From contig NC_031480.1 in the NCBI RefSeq assembly GCF_000006565.2, positions 2,000,144 through 2,064,143 of the forward strand: a stretch of 64,000 nt of DNA, given 5' to 3'. The notes beneath the pieces are model-generated. The model did no database searches and was not told the DNA's origin. It saw nothing but the letters and a program-made list of their open reading frames with translations. This document shows positions 11,201 to 22,400 of the stretch, piece after piece. The stretch is from Toxoplasma gondii ME49. Lineage: Eukaryota > Apicomplexa > Conoidasida > Eucoccidiorida > Sarcocystidae. The translations under genes were made by a program, and so were the position numbers. Numbering within the stretch: the first letter of the stretch is position 1; each line of letters starts with the position of its first letter.

Positions 11201-14200
11201 AAGCTCGATCGAGGTGCCACGAAATCAGCAACATGACTTCAGTGAGCTTCACACGGTAGAGCTCAGGGCGAGGACAAAAAATACGACAGAAATGAGGAAG
11301 CCAGCAAAGACAGTGTAGTTCTCCAGGTGACAAGCTGGCATCGACGATTCAGATCTTCAGAAAACGTATTCGATAAAACACACATCCGACCGCAGTCCGA
11401 GCACGGGAAAAGAAGCAGCACTGCTGGTCTGAACTGGCTTCTCTGTCTCCACCGAGTCGACCAGTTTCGTTCACAAGCGGCCTCAAGTCCTCAGCAAACG
11501 CGTAATCGATCAAAAGAATTGTTCAGCCAAACGTGTATGCGCTCCCGGATACCCAGTCCGGAAACCGTCGAAAAATAAGTGAAATCGGGGAACTGGCTTT
11601 CATCTCTGCTTCTCGGAAGTACGACGCGATTGCTGCGTGTCAGTTTCAACGCCAAAAAAGGCAGAGTAGTGCATTGGCTACCCAGGAGACCGTGCTCCCA
11701 TTAAGACTCGTAAGATAAGTCACCAGACCTGCAATACCAATGAGATTAGAATTGAAGCTAGGCTCCCCGTTAAACATTGTTGAATGGAATTTCAGGACCT
11801 TGCACTCACTAATAAGAATCACAGTGAAAGTTGTCAGGCACTGTGCATGTCATACCACCCAGAGAGCAACTGACGCTCGACTCTTCTAATTTTGATGTGA
11901 CGCTGGGTGTTTCTACCACTCTCTCATGTGTTTGCCTTCTGTTCGGCTTACGGCATCTTTGAGGAGAAACTTCGTTTCCTCCACCTGAGCTCCTGGACGT
12001 CTCCCTTGGCCCCGCAGGTGTTGCCTCGCCTGCCTCTGTCTCCAAGAAGCACGCGAGGACTGTCGCAGCTGCAAAAGCTGGGGATATGGGCGCCACGCCG
12101 AAAGACGACGAGTTGTCTGATGATCCCGGACTGTCTCCGTCAAAAGTTCGACTGGTCCCTGCCCACTGAAAGTCGGTCGTCTCTCGTCGAGGCTCCCATG
12201 ATTTCCCGTTCCACATTCCCTTGGCAGAGGCCAGAGGCCAGAGGAGGCCGAGAAGCTGAGAGACCACAGCTTCTTGTTGAATCAGAAGAGCCAGCCCGGT
12301 AACTGGGTGGAGCGACACAGGACCCAAGTCTGCTGACTGCGTGAGTTTCGCGGTGCGCAAGACTGCCGCAGAGAAACACGAGTCGGACCGCTTCGAATCG
12401 ATGCCTTCTTCTTTGTAAGAAAAGTGCAGACGCGACGAGAATGAAGACGGAAACAAGTCAAAAAAGTCCTGGAGGGAGGCGCCTTGTGGAAACAGCGACA
12501 CGGTGTCGGCCGCCTCGCCGTCTGAAGGCCTCTCCCTGTCGCGTTTCTCTGTTGGGCTACGAGACAGAGTCGCCATCTCGAAGAGCATCCAGGGGCACCG
12601 GGACTGTTCAGCGAGTCGCTTTGTGGCCTGCCGAAGAACTTTGGCGCTCGGCAGAGGAAAAGGCAGCACAACACTTGGAGGCGGTTCGGGAACAGGACGG
12701 AGGGGGAGGCCCGCTGAAAACGAAGTTGTCCACCCGAAGTCGGTATCCTTGGCATGCGGAGGCGGCCCCCGTTCTGCATACGAAGCAGATTCGAACGACG
12801 GCGACGGCGAGAGCACCGTCGTCACCGCGGTCGACGCCGACTCGGCTCCGGCACGGCGTGTCTCCTCAGTGGGGGCGTGGAAGGGCAGACGGAGGCCAGC
12901 AGCGTGGACGCGACTTTGTAGGTCTCGAAGGAGACCCGAAACGGTTAGCTGCGTCTTCTCGACAGTGCCCTTTCGGTCATTTGCTCCGAACTTTGCAGCC
13001 GTTGCGATGAAACTGGCGTATCCATTGAGGTCGGCCCGTTTGGAACTTGACGCAGAGTCCTGCTTTCCCTGTGGATCCCGTTCCCTGGCTGTTTGCCTGC
13101 GTGAATCTGCCTCGCTCTCCTCCAGTGCGTGAAATGCGAGGCCGATCGCCTTGCTTAGATCCCCAAAGGACGCAGGATGTCGGAGACACTGGGACATGCG
13201 TTCCGCGGGGTAGAGCGAGACGTCGGCGTGTGAAACGAAGATGTCCTCGAGAGGGTTCAAGTGCTTCAGCCACGTCTCCATGTCGGTTTCCCGGGCTTCG
13301 CCTTCGTCTCTCACAGCGATCGAATTGTTGTCGTTCTTGTCTCCCGCTTTTTCGCTGCCAGAAGGACGCGAGCCTGGCTCGTCAGTTAATGGGCGCCAGA
13401 GGCCGCGACGGAGAGGAGCCCCGGCGGGCCTTTCCATCCACTTTCTAGCTTCTTCGTCCTCGACGACGAGGAGCGTGTCGTCAGTCAGAGTGTCGCCGAA
13501 ATCGCTTGTTTCACCGTCGCCGTGGTGCATCCAGTCTCGCTCGGAGTTCTCGTTTTTTCCATCGTCTGCAAACGCTCTGGTCACCGAAGGACCATCTTGC
13601 CTCCATTCGCCGTATCGAGACACAGGTGAAGTGCTCCCAGCCGGCGTCTCGTTTCCCTCTGGAGAAGTTCGTTTCTCGCGTTCCGAGTCGCTCTCGGCTG
13701 TCTCCACCCGTGCGATGGACAGGCGAGTTGCCGGCACCTCCTGTATGCGCTCGGAGCCCGCAGCGCCATGATTGCGGAAAACCAACGCTGTGCCCCTGGA
13801 CGACCAGGGCAGCCAGTGAGCGAGGGTGGCCCAGACGCCAGGAGAGAGATTCAGGTGTGTTTCTTCTCGTTGAGAAGAGTCGGGAACCGTTCCGATCCGC
13901 GGAGCGTAGCCTGCGCGCTTTTCTGAAAAGTAAATCGGCGAGTGGAGCGCGAGGAAGGAGCACAGCAGAAGAACGAGACAAATCAGACACGTGAACAAGA
14001 TGTAAGCGAAAAGACACCTGCGTGGTGCGGTGCGGGGAGGCGAGAGGGGGCGTCGGGACAGCGAAGAAGAAAAGGATCCATCTGGGCGAGGGCGGTAAAC
14101 AGCTCGGTCTGAGGAAGGATTCAAGGCGACAAGTTCAGAAGAAGAACGGTGAGAAGGTGCATGCGTGGAGGAGGGGCGGTCCGGACTACGATCACCGCGT

Positions 14201-14256
14201 TGCACCCCCAGTGTAAAGAAAGCAGGTGTGAAAGACCCACAGGTCGAAAGATCCAT
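8269..14256 (-). CDS. Exostosin-family (GT47-like) glycosyltransferase, type II membrane protein
   Basis: Probably a Golgi glycosyltransferase. Three exons join in phase 1: 14256-11952, 10986-8875 and 8636-8269 (about 1594 residues). The start is the ATG at 14256. An earlier in-frame TTG at 14373 is not a credible start. About 80 cytosolic residues precede one transmembrane segment at about 81-103 (YILFTCLICLVLLLCSFLAL), giving type II topology with a lumenal catalytic part. The exostosin signature spans the exon 2/3 junction: FFISRATFCLCPQEG, then FEAVAHACIPVIIGG, then EEELWLPGGCLFDWIQMAVF. This matches the family pattern of FCL.P.G, EA...C.PVI and the W..F/V block. Much of exons 1 and 2 is Ser/Arg/Glu-rich insertion, so it is far longer than typical EXT proteins. 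Donors are GTAAGC and GTGAGA. The exon 2 acceptor at 10986 was chosen because the neighbouring AG at 10992 gives a stop. Confidence 0.82.
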
Positions 14257-17133
14257 CGAAACACAGACACAGAACGGAACGGCGGAAGACGACCACGCAC
14301 TCCTCCGGAGGCCCACACACTTCACGACGACGCATCGACGACGCGAGGCGCAATGAGAATGAAGGAACAGCAAAGGTTAACGGACGCAAAAGCAAAGGCG
14401 TGGCAAAGGGAAGCGACGGGATGCAGACGGTTTCCTCAAACAGCCAGTTGGTTCAACGAAGCGGGGAAGCGACGAATCGAAAGCCACGACAAGTCCCGGG
14501 AAGAGGGGCAAAAAACTCGAAGACGAACAGCATCTGCGACTCGTGCAGGTCCTCCTCGATATTTTCTGTGGACCATCAACTTGTTAACCGCCACACCTCA
14601 AACTCGAACCAAAGCGGACTTCGTGTCGAGTTGTCTCCGCTCCTCCGTCTTTGCGTGCAGGTAAACTGCAGAAGAGTCACTATCCTTCGCATCAGGCATT
14701 AAACGCGTCCACCACCAGTTAATAAAAAGGTGCCAGACTAACAAGAATCCAATCCATGGATTCCGTTCAAACGCGTTCTAGGAAGGAGACTGGCAAAGGG
14801 AGTACCAAAATAGAAAGCTGTGTGTGTGATTTGGCAGGTGCCAGTTCCCCTCCTTTCCGGCAAAACATCTTCTCTTTTGGGAGGTAGAAATGGTGATAAG
14901 GCGTCCTCTCGCATCTGCTGAGAAATGCAGAGAAAATCCACGCAAAGAGAGAGGTCCGGGAACAAAGGTGGCCTGAGAAGCAAAAGGAAACGGGGTGGCG
15001 TGCTCCGAACACGCACACAAAATCTTGGGAAGCTTGTACAGAGAGAAGTCAATCTGCCAAACCTCTACAGCAAGCCGATGAAAAATGCAACTTCGTCCGC
15101 CACAACGGCCCCAGAAGGCTTTCCACTGCCGACAAATGCCAAAGCTGGATCTTTCAGGCCCCGTTGTCTGCCGATGTTCCGAAACAGATTCGTTAACCTC
15201 GCTTACTGTTGTCGGCAGTGGCAACAAAGAACTCGGGCCTTTCTGTCGATCAAGAGACAAGGTGGCAAAGATCGCCGCCTACAAAAACGATCTGCAGATA
15301 CTGTTTTTCTCCGCGACTCCCGGCTGCAAGGAACCTAGAGACTTGGCGACGAGACAGGCAAAGATACAGCGGAGACGGGACTAGCTGTCGCATGCGAGTC
15401 GTACTGCTCTGCACTCTTCAACTTTCCAGTCCTGCTACGCACAACAAATATTCTGCCTCTTCAGATCACTCGAGGACAACGTACAGAAACAGAGGTTAAG
15501 CTCACTAGATACGGACGGCGCAGAGGTGTTCCAATGGAGGCAAGCACACCCGGCTCGGCCGCGTGGTTGCCCCAGAAACGAATCTGTCTTGATGCGGCCG
15601 CTGCACGGCTTCAACACGCGTGGTCGCGTGTGTAGCACGAGCAACAGAAATTTAGCTGTGTGTTGGCCAGGGTGGAAATGGCACTGATTCGAAAAGAAGG
15701 TGGGAAATGCAGGACGAGAGAGTGATGGCACTCGTCGAGAACTACCCAACTCTCAACAGCTCCCCAAACTCTTTTTTCTAAGAGTACTCCTTCGTGCAGT
15801 ACGGCCGTGTTCCGAGTTGACTGCGTGATGCTGAAACAGAACCTGGTCCCCCGATTGGGATACACTTTAACAAAGAAGAAGGGTTTCTAGTTCGTAAAAC
15901 TGTTCGCGTTGTCGCGCAGTCGTTGCTGGCTTCCCTTTCGTTGAGAACATGATCCTCCTGCTTGGGCTGACGTCTGACGAGGCGTACGTAGCATCCGCAG
16001 AGTATGTATCAACGAGTCATCATGACGAGACGCGGTGAAGTCGTGGAAGATGAGAGCTGGGAACTCCTAACCACCCAAGCAGTGAGCAGTTCTCAGTGGT
16101 GATGAGGCCCGTTCGCAGGCTTCTTCGAAAAGTCCCATTCGGAGCAAATCTTTGGTCTTGTAGTGAGTCGGCGCTTCGGCAATAGCAGAGCTTCCGCGCA
16201 GCACGAAATCGACCTCCCCTTTGTGGGTGACAAGCGTTTTCTCCCCCCAAGCACTGGTGAGGGGGGGAAGAAATGTGGACAGGAGGCGCAGTGCACCATG
16301 AAGACACTGTTCGGACTTCTGGTGCGAGATAAATATGTAGTTCGAGAACTCTAGTTCAACTGACCTGTTTCAATACAAAATGGAAAAGCTTCTCGATCTG
16401 TACAGCCGCCTCTTTGTGAACATGTCGCACGCAAACTGTTCTGCAAGAAAAAGAATTCTGTTATGGTTCGCGCCTGGGAACTGGAAGACACTTTCCGAAG
16501 GCAAGTTATTGATTAGTGGTTCATCCTGGATATGTTTCTTGATTAAAGCCGCGTGCAGGACACGCACCTCAGGTGCTAAACCAGCGTCTCGTGTCGGGAA
16601 GCTCTGATGGCTTGATTGCTTCTTGGAAAAGTGGCCGTCTGGGCCAGTGGCTTGTCCAAAGGGCACCACGTAAAGACAACAGCAATTTTGGCAAGATTGA
16701 GTCAGCTGTCTTGACAACACCTCGAGATCCGCAAAGACAAGTGGAATCAAGTGTATCGATACTTTTACCTCACGGCAAAATAATCGCTTCCACCATCCCC
16801 GTAAGCTTTTACCAGTGTTTCAGCGTTCTAGCGAAGGCGGTAAACGAAACATTCCCGTGGCAACAAGCAGGCTCGAATAAAAGTGGATCTCACGAGCGTG
16901 GTACCAGTGTCTCGAACCTCTTGAGGGTGCACTATCCCTGTTAGAGAAAGGCAGCCGACTCCTTTCCTATTGTTAGTATCGTTCTTCACACACAAACATT
17001 AAGGCCTCCAAAAGATTCTACTGTGTGGTCCCCGGATTCCATCGCACGTGACACATCTGTCACCGCTGTAGCACGTACGCTCATTCCTCTCCGTCTCATT
17101 CCAGACACTAGACTTTGGAAAAGTGGCACCCGG
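14257..17133. other. Intergenic, no gene seen
   Basis: This holds the upstream region of the exostosin gene and the 3' flank of the minus-strand gene ending at 17134. Frames of about 100-126 codons occur on both strands around 15085-15384 and 16370-16944. They lack domains and overlap each other on opposite strands, so I do not call them. Confidence 0.45.
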
Positions 17134-19491
17134 CTATCTTCGAGTTCCACGCCTTCTCGATGGGCGTTTTGTGACTGCATATGTGCTTCTATCAACATGT
17201 TTGACTTCTATGGTCTCGCGGCCCTCTTCAGCAACGGGACCGCAGCAGCAACAACAACAACAACAGCAGGGGCAGGGGCATTCGCCCTCCTCGTCAGTAT
17301 CTGCTTGCTTCTCTCCTCTTCTGCCAAGGCCGTGTTCTTTCCTCGCGAGCGACTTGCGTCGATAGGCTGAGTTCACCTCATCCCCGCGAACACTGCTCCT
17401 TGTGGAAGAGCACGAGTCCGCCGAGTGGTCTCGGATATCGCGGTGGCTCCTGCGTTTGTCCCCATGACTCCTAGAGCGGTGGCTGCGTGTTGGTTCACTG
17501 TCATCATCACTGATCGAAACGCAGCTCTGCATCGAGAGGCCAGTGTAGAAGGTGTGGTCTTCAGGCGAATTGCGAGAAAAAGAGCCGAAGCCTCCATCCG
17601 GCAAATTAGCGTCATCATCTGTCCCGAAGTCGCGGAGCCCGACACTCACAGATCCCACTGTTTGCGGGCCTCCGCTGTAGTCGCTCGTGGATCTCTTCTG
17701 CGGAGTTCCCTTCTTGTCCGCGGCCCCTTTGATCGAGAAGTTGAAGAAACTTTTCAGTTTGCTCGACTTCGGTTGCTCCTTGGCCCTCGGCTTCTGGAGA
17801 ATCAGCGGGGCGGAGTCGTCCAGGCAAAACCGCATATTTCCGCTTATGAAAGAGGCCTGACCCCTTGCAATCTCTGGGCCGCGACTGGCGAGGAAGGCCT
17901 CGCCGGGGCGAGGAATGAACACCCCATCGTCATCGTCATCCTCGTAGAAGTCTGGATACTTGGAGCCAATCACAGGGCATCCAGGGCCTCGTTCGCCTTG
18001 GTCGTCCGTCGAATACTGCGTCACCGGGGTCTGAGACTCAGTGAATCCTCGGCTATGACCCACCTTCGTAGACACGCTGCTGCCACCCGCACCTCGCCAC
18101 GAAGTAGTTCCGTTGCTGCGCAACGCCGTCGCCTTGTCATTGTCTCCAGCCGAAGTACTCTTGGCTCTATCTCCGGGGACGTTCAGAGCCGACACAGTGT
18201 ACCCGTCTCTGCTGCGACGCCTAACTTGACTCAACACCGCTTCTCTGCTTCCCCCAGGCATGTCGCCGCTATCTTGCCGTGGAAAAATCATTGCATGCAC
18301 CGGTGCAGACGTAAAGAATAGAGGGGCGCTGCACTGCGCCGCAGAGTCCATGCGACAACACAAAACGCCCGGCGGACGGTGACAACACGAGCTGTCGGAA
18401 AACCGATTTCGTCGACAAGGGAGAGACGGCCCAAGAACAGAAGATGCAGGACACGACGCGTGTGGGCAGCACGCAGATGAAGGCAGACTCAGAGCACCGT
18501 CGGACGCGGGATATACAGAAGAATCACGGAAACATGGGAGCGATGATGCACACGGAGTGGCGACGAAGCAACAGGGACAAAGGTCCACCGGGGGAGCGAA
18601 ACGAGGTTCTGATTCACTCGAAAAGGACGCTTCCGAACGCGTCAAGGACTGCGGTCCTGCGTGAGACCTACGTAAATCACTGCGATCAACACGCCGCTGT
18701 CTGACTCCTCCGCTTCTTTCTGAGTCCATACACTGCCGCATAGGACGAGGGTGGAAGGAAGCCGATGGAAGCACAGCGTCGAAGTCTCTCCGTGGGTCTG
18801 CCGCAGCCGGCCCACTCCGATCTAAAACTTGCAGCAATTGTTGCCGACGCGAAGGCGAGATCCATCCCTCCGCCGAAAAACCCGGTTGGTTCGTGGCTCC
18901 GGTGCCGTTTTCACTCCCGAAGGATTTGGCAGTGACTTCATAATCCGGGCCTCCTGGCGGGACTGGCGAACGCGGCCTTGGTCGTTGGCGTGTGCGGGTA
19001 CGTGAGAGCAAAACTGTCCACAGCCGTCGGTCACTTTGTCCCGCTTGCTGGTCCTCTGACGCAAGCAAAACATCTCGACAGCATCTCTCAGTATGTCCAG
19101 GCCGCTCCTGGGGTTCCGGCCTCCCGAAGGACGGCGTCTTTGCTTCGAGCGCAGTCCGTTCTTCTGCCAGAGGGACAAAGGGCCACAGCCGAGCAGAAGG
19201 ACGTCGTCGCGAAATTGAAAAACATGAGAAAGACGAGCACGAAGGTCTCGTGCCAGCGTCCCTGGTATCGGATTCGTAGCCGCTTTCGCGACAAGGCGAG
19301 GGGCGGCGACACAGCGCGCTAGCCGACAGGGACCGCGCCTGGCGCTTCTTCAGTCGCGGAAACGGACGTGACGAAGGCAGCGAGGAGAGACAGAGAGAAG
19401 AGAGGGTAGCAGGGAGAGGCGAGGAACAGCTGGAAGAAGACGAAAGCGGGTTGTGCCGGAGGCAGTCACGCGGAGGTGTCAGGTTGTCCAT
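17134..19491 (-). CDS. Ser/Arg-rich protein with a polycysteine run
   Basis: Not recognised. A single open frame of 785 codons starts at the ATG at 19491. The protein is mostly low complexity: Ser/Arg/Pro-rich N-terminus, a cysteine-rich middle (about residues 320-420), an acidic patch (YEDDDDDG), a Lys-rich segment (SSKLKSFFNFSIKG) and an SR-like stretch (SHRSRSHGDKRRSHR). Near the C-terminus nine consecutive cysteines follow CPCP, then a charged tail. Clustered cysteines beside basic residues suggest palmitoylation and membrane or inner-membrane-complex association, but that is inference. The cysteine-rich middle could also hide an intron; I found no convincing pair. The next ATG-led gene upstream is 6.5 kb away on the other strand. 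Confidence 0.6.
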   Translation of the reverse strand: MDNLTPPRDCLRHNPLSSSSSCSSPLPATLSSLCLSSLPSSRPFPRLKKRQARSLSASALCRRPSPCRESGYESDTRDAGTRPSCSSFSCFSISRRRPSARLWPFVPLAEERTALEAKTPSFGRPEPQERPGHTERCCRDVLLASEDQQAGQSDRRLWTVLLSRTRTRQRPRPRSPVPPGGPDYEVTAKSFGSENGTGATNQPGFSAEGWISPSRRQQLLQVLDRSGPAAADPRRDFDAVLPSASFHPRPMRQCMDSERSGGVRQRRVDRSDLRRSHAGPQSLTRSEASFSSESEPRFAPPVDLCPCCFVATPCASSLPCFRDSSVYPASDGALSLPSSACCPHASCPASSVLGPSLPCRRNRFSDSSCCHRPPGVLCCRMDSAAQCSAPLFFTSAPVHAMIFPRQDSGDMPGGSREAVLSQVRRRSRDGYTVSALNVPGDRAKSTSAGDNDKATALRSNGTTSWRGAGGSSVSTKVGHSRGFTESQTPVTQYSTDDQGERGPGCPVIGSKYPDFYEDDDDDGVFIPRPGEAFLASRGPEIARGQASFISGNMRFCLDDSAPLILQKPRAKEQPKSSKLKSFFNFSIKGAADKKGTPQKRSTSDYSGGPQTVGSVSVGLRDFGTDDDANLPDGGFGSFSRNSPEDHTFYTGLSMQSCVSISDDDSEPTRSHRSRSHGDKRRSHRDIRDHSADSCSSTRSSVRGDEVNSAYRRKSLARKEHGLGRRGEKQADTDEEGECPCPCCCCCCCCCGPVAEEGRETIEVKHVDRSTYAVTKRPSRRRGTRR
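17240..17287 (-). repeat. CAA/CAG-type trinucleotide tract encoding polycysteine
   Basis: On the plus strand the run reads as GCA/ACA/ACA/GCA units. On the coding minus strand it reads TGC/TGT and gives nine consecutive cysteines after a CPCP lead. It is an in-frame microsatellite, so copy number is likely to vary between strains. Confidence 0.75.
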
Positions 19492-22400
19492 AGAAAAAAG
19501 GAAGGTGACACAGAAAATCGAGGTCGCGAATCAGACACCCGAACGGCGCGGGCTTGAGGGGGCAGCAGGCCGGTGAGCAGCAGAGAAGGACGAAAGACAA
19601 AATTCGAGCATGAACAACGCCAGATGCACCCCAGGGGTCGGACACCAGCGAAGAGGAGAGCCCCGGAAACGGTGAGGAAGGAGAAGCTCCTGGAAGAGTT
19701 ACGGACAACAACACAGAAAAAGACACACAAACGAAAGGCAGTGACAACTACGGATCAGAAAGCGACGCTCCGCAATTGTTTCTGCGGTCTCGTTCTGTCA
19801 AATCTCGAACGAACACGGATGAACCGGACGTCCTTTTTTCATGGAACTAAATGGGAGAGACGCTGTATTCACCCCAGGGTTGTATTGGTACCGCACACGG
19901 ACGAAGCGCTTGATGAGGCACAATTACATTTAGTGGAGATGTGAAGACAACACTGCGCTTTCAAATTATCGTGTCGTATTCAAGATCTCAGGGACCCCGA
20001 GACTCTACGTCGATGCGTATAGGCAGGGTCAGAGTCGATGAGCAAGAATGACGCTCTGTATGCATGCAGCCGTCAAAAACGCAGAAATCGGAGGCACGGT
20101 TTGAACCCGTCACGCTTTTTGCTCGGTCCCGCTCCCGGCTCTCTCAGGCAGGCACGAAAGGAACAGATAAACCAGACTAAGTAGTCACCGTATGTTGCAG
20201 TGTCGGAGAATAGCGAGGACCAAAAGAAACCGAAGTGCGGGAAAAAGAATGCCGCCTTTCCCTCTGAGTCGACCCTCGGTTCTTCAGAATATCGCGTTTT
20301 TTGCAGTGAAGAAACGATATGACATCCCCCCACACATGCAACAGCTTAACCTGTCTCTAGTCCTTGAGCAGGGAGAGAGGTAAACGCATAGATTTGACAC
20401 ACATAGCGGCCTAGAGGACGAGGTTTCGTCGGAGCGCACGCCAGTACGGGACTCAAGGGAGCACTCTGGATCTAGAAAAGAGGGAAGAAGGTCGGCAGTT
20501 CGAGGATTTATCGCCATTCATGGGGGGTTTCCCCACTCCAGGCGGCATATTTTGTCCTCACGAGTGAATCCACTTGCTTTAAAAACGTAGACGGGGATTA
20601 ACAGAGACCTGCAAGTGATTGTGAGTTGTACTGCTGCGTCCTCTCGAGGGCGAAACTGGGATCCTTTCGTGAATCCGGGCACATGACTAAGCGGCACTGC
20701 AGATGGCACTGCCAGAGAGCAAACCGCTGCGCGAACACGGCCAACCCTCCGGAGCAAAACCGAAGACAAGGAAAAGCGGAACGACGAACGAAGCCTCGAG
20801 TGACCAGCCTTTGCTTGGAGGAGCGAGCAGAAAGGAACAGAAAGACATTCCGCGCTGCTGCCACCCGCCTGCAAGCTAAATTGAAAAACACGTATTTTCA
20901 AGAGAAAGAAGACTGGTAAAAAGTGCTTGCGCGTGCCATTCGACGGGTGGCATCCCGTGAGAAGAAAGACTGCCCTTGGGGTAGCTGGAAGTGGCTGGAA
21001 AAGCCGTTTCGTCCTGCTGGCGACGATGGGAGAAAACGGCCCCGAAAAAGCAGTGCGTACGGGCATCACTTACACATACGCTACGGCGGTTAATTTGATT
21101 GGTGCATCACAGTAGTGGAAAGGAGTGGGTGTCGAGGACTCTGAAAAGGAAGGGTACTTTTCCGAGGCTGCGCACACGTGGATCAACACTTCAGCTCGGC
21201 GAATATCGGCGCCCAATCGGAAGCGTGGGGCTAGATGAGTAAAGCTCACCAGCCAACAGCGAAAATGCTGACGAATGACGGACGTCGATGCGTACCATCA
21301 CAAAGTAACCGATTGTGGTATGAAACGGGAAAGAGGACATGGAAGGTCTTTTTGTTCACGGGTTTTCAACAGGGACGCAAACGCCCAGATGGCACTGAAC
21401 TGCGCGGTGTTGCCTTGATGAACGGCCGTGAGCCGAGCTGACGACCCTCATGGTCGCTGCACGGCACTGCTGCGATGTCCGTCGAGTCACCTGAACAGAA
21501 AACCCGCGAAATGCACCTATCGGTACCATCCGTGTGCTTTTTTACACAGCATTTTTCCACTCTAGTGTAGATCGAACTCTTAATGTATGCAGACTCCTTG
21601 TCCTCCACCTGGTGGCAAAGACTCCGTATCAACACCCAGCACAACGTGCAAAAGAACAACAGTCAACGCACACCAGTTGGAGGCCGGAACTGTAACTTGT
21701 ATGGCATTTACAGGTGCCTGAATGAATCCAGGAAGATAGGAGTAAATATGATGAGACAGGTTTGCTTTCACCCTTGTGCATGCTCCTTCTTTAAAAACGG
21801 GACGTGTCACAGATTTCAGGGAACGTGAGTCCATTCTGCACAGGTTCGGCTTAGATCCAACGAAAAGGGATCTCCACCAATACAGAGGATGCGTCTTGAA
21901 TTGCTTCATAGATATGGCTTGAGTACTCTCTGTGGCTTGATTCTTCTGTAGTGCAAAGTGGGTGTCGAGTGCTGCGTTGAGTGGTCAGCTAAACGCGATT
22001 CACCACGTCACACGTGAAGGTAAAAGAATGACTACGAAAATATAGCGTGCAAATAACAATCTGCCATGAGTCGTAAACTGCTCGAACGAATATTAGTGCA
22101 GGCGCTCCATTTTTTATTGATGGAAACGTAGTGGTGAGGGACGGTCCTATAACGTTCGGCAAAAGTGCCGAAAGATCGCCCTTCTGGCGCCGTCTGCTTT
22201 TGTTCTTGTTAGCCTAACACTGCCGTGTGTAAGAAAAATTCTTCAACGAGTGCGCAGTGATTCACATGACATAGGACGCAGTTGTGGATCAGAAAGAGAG
22301 CACCTGTTCGGTGTACGCGGACCAGCCTTCCAGCAAACGATCGGGTTGTTATGGCAGTGAGTGAGGATGAGTGGACACTGAAAGTGTTGTCGGCAAGGCA

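Noticed and set aside
16573..16944. Plus-strand frame with a WD40-like string (LVSGSSDGLIASW)
   Set aside because: Only one imperfect unit, no flanking exons, and an opposing frame of equal length.
20095..20130. tRNA T-arm-like sequence (minus strand GGGTTCAAACC)
   Set aside because: No matching acceptor stem, D arm or anticodon arm at the right distances.
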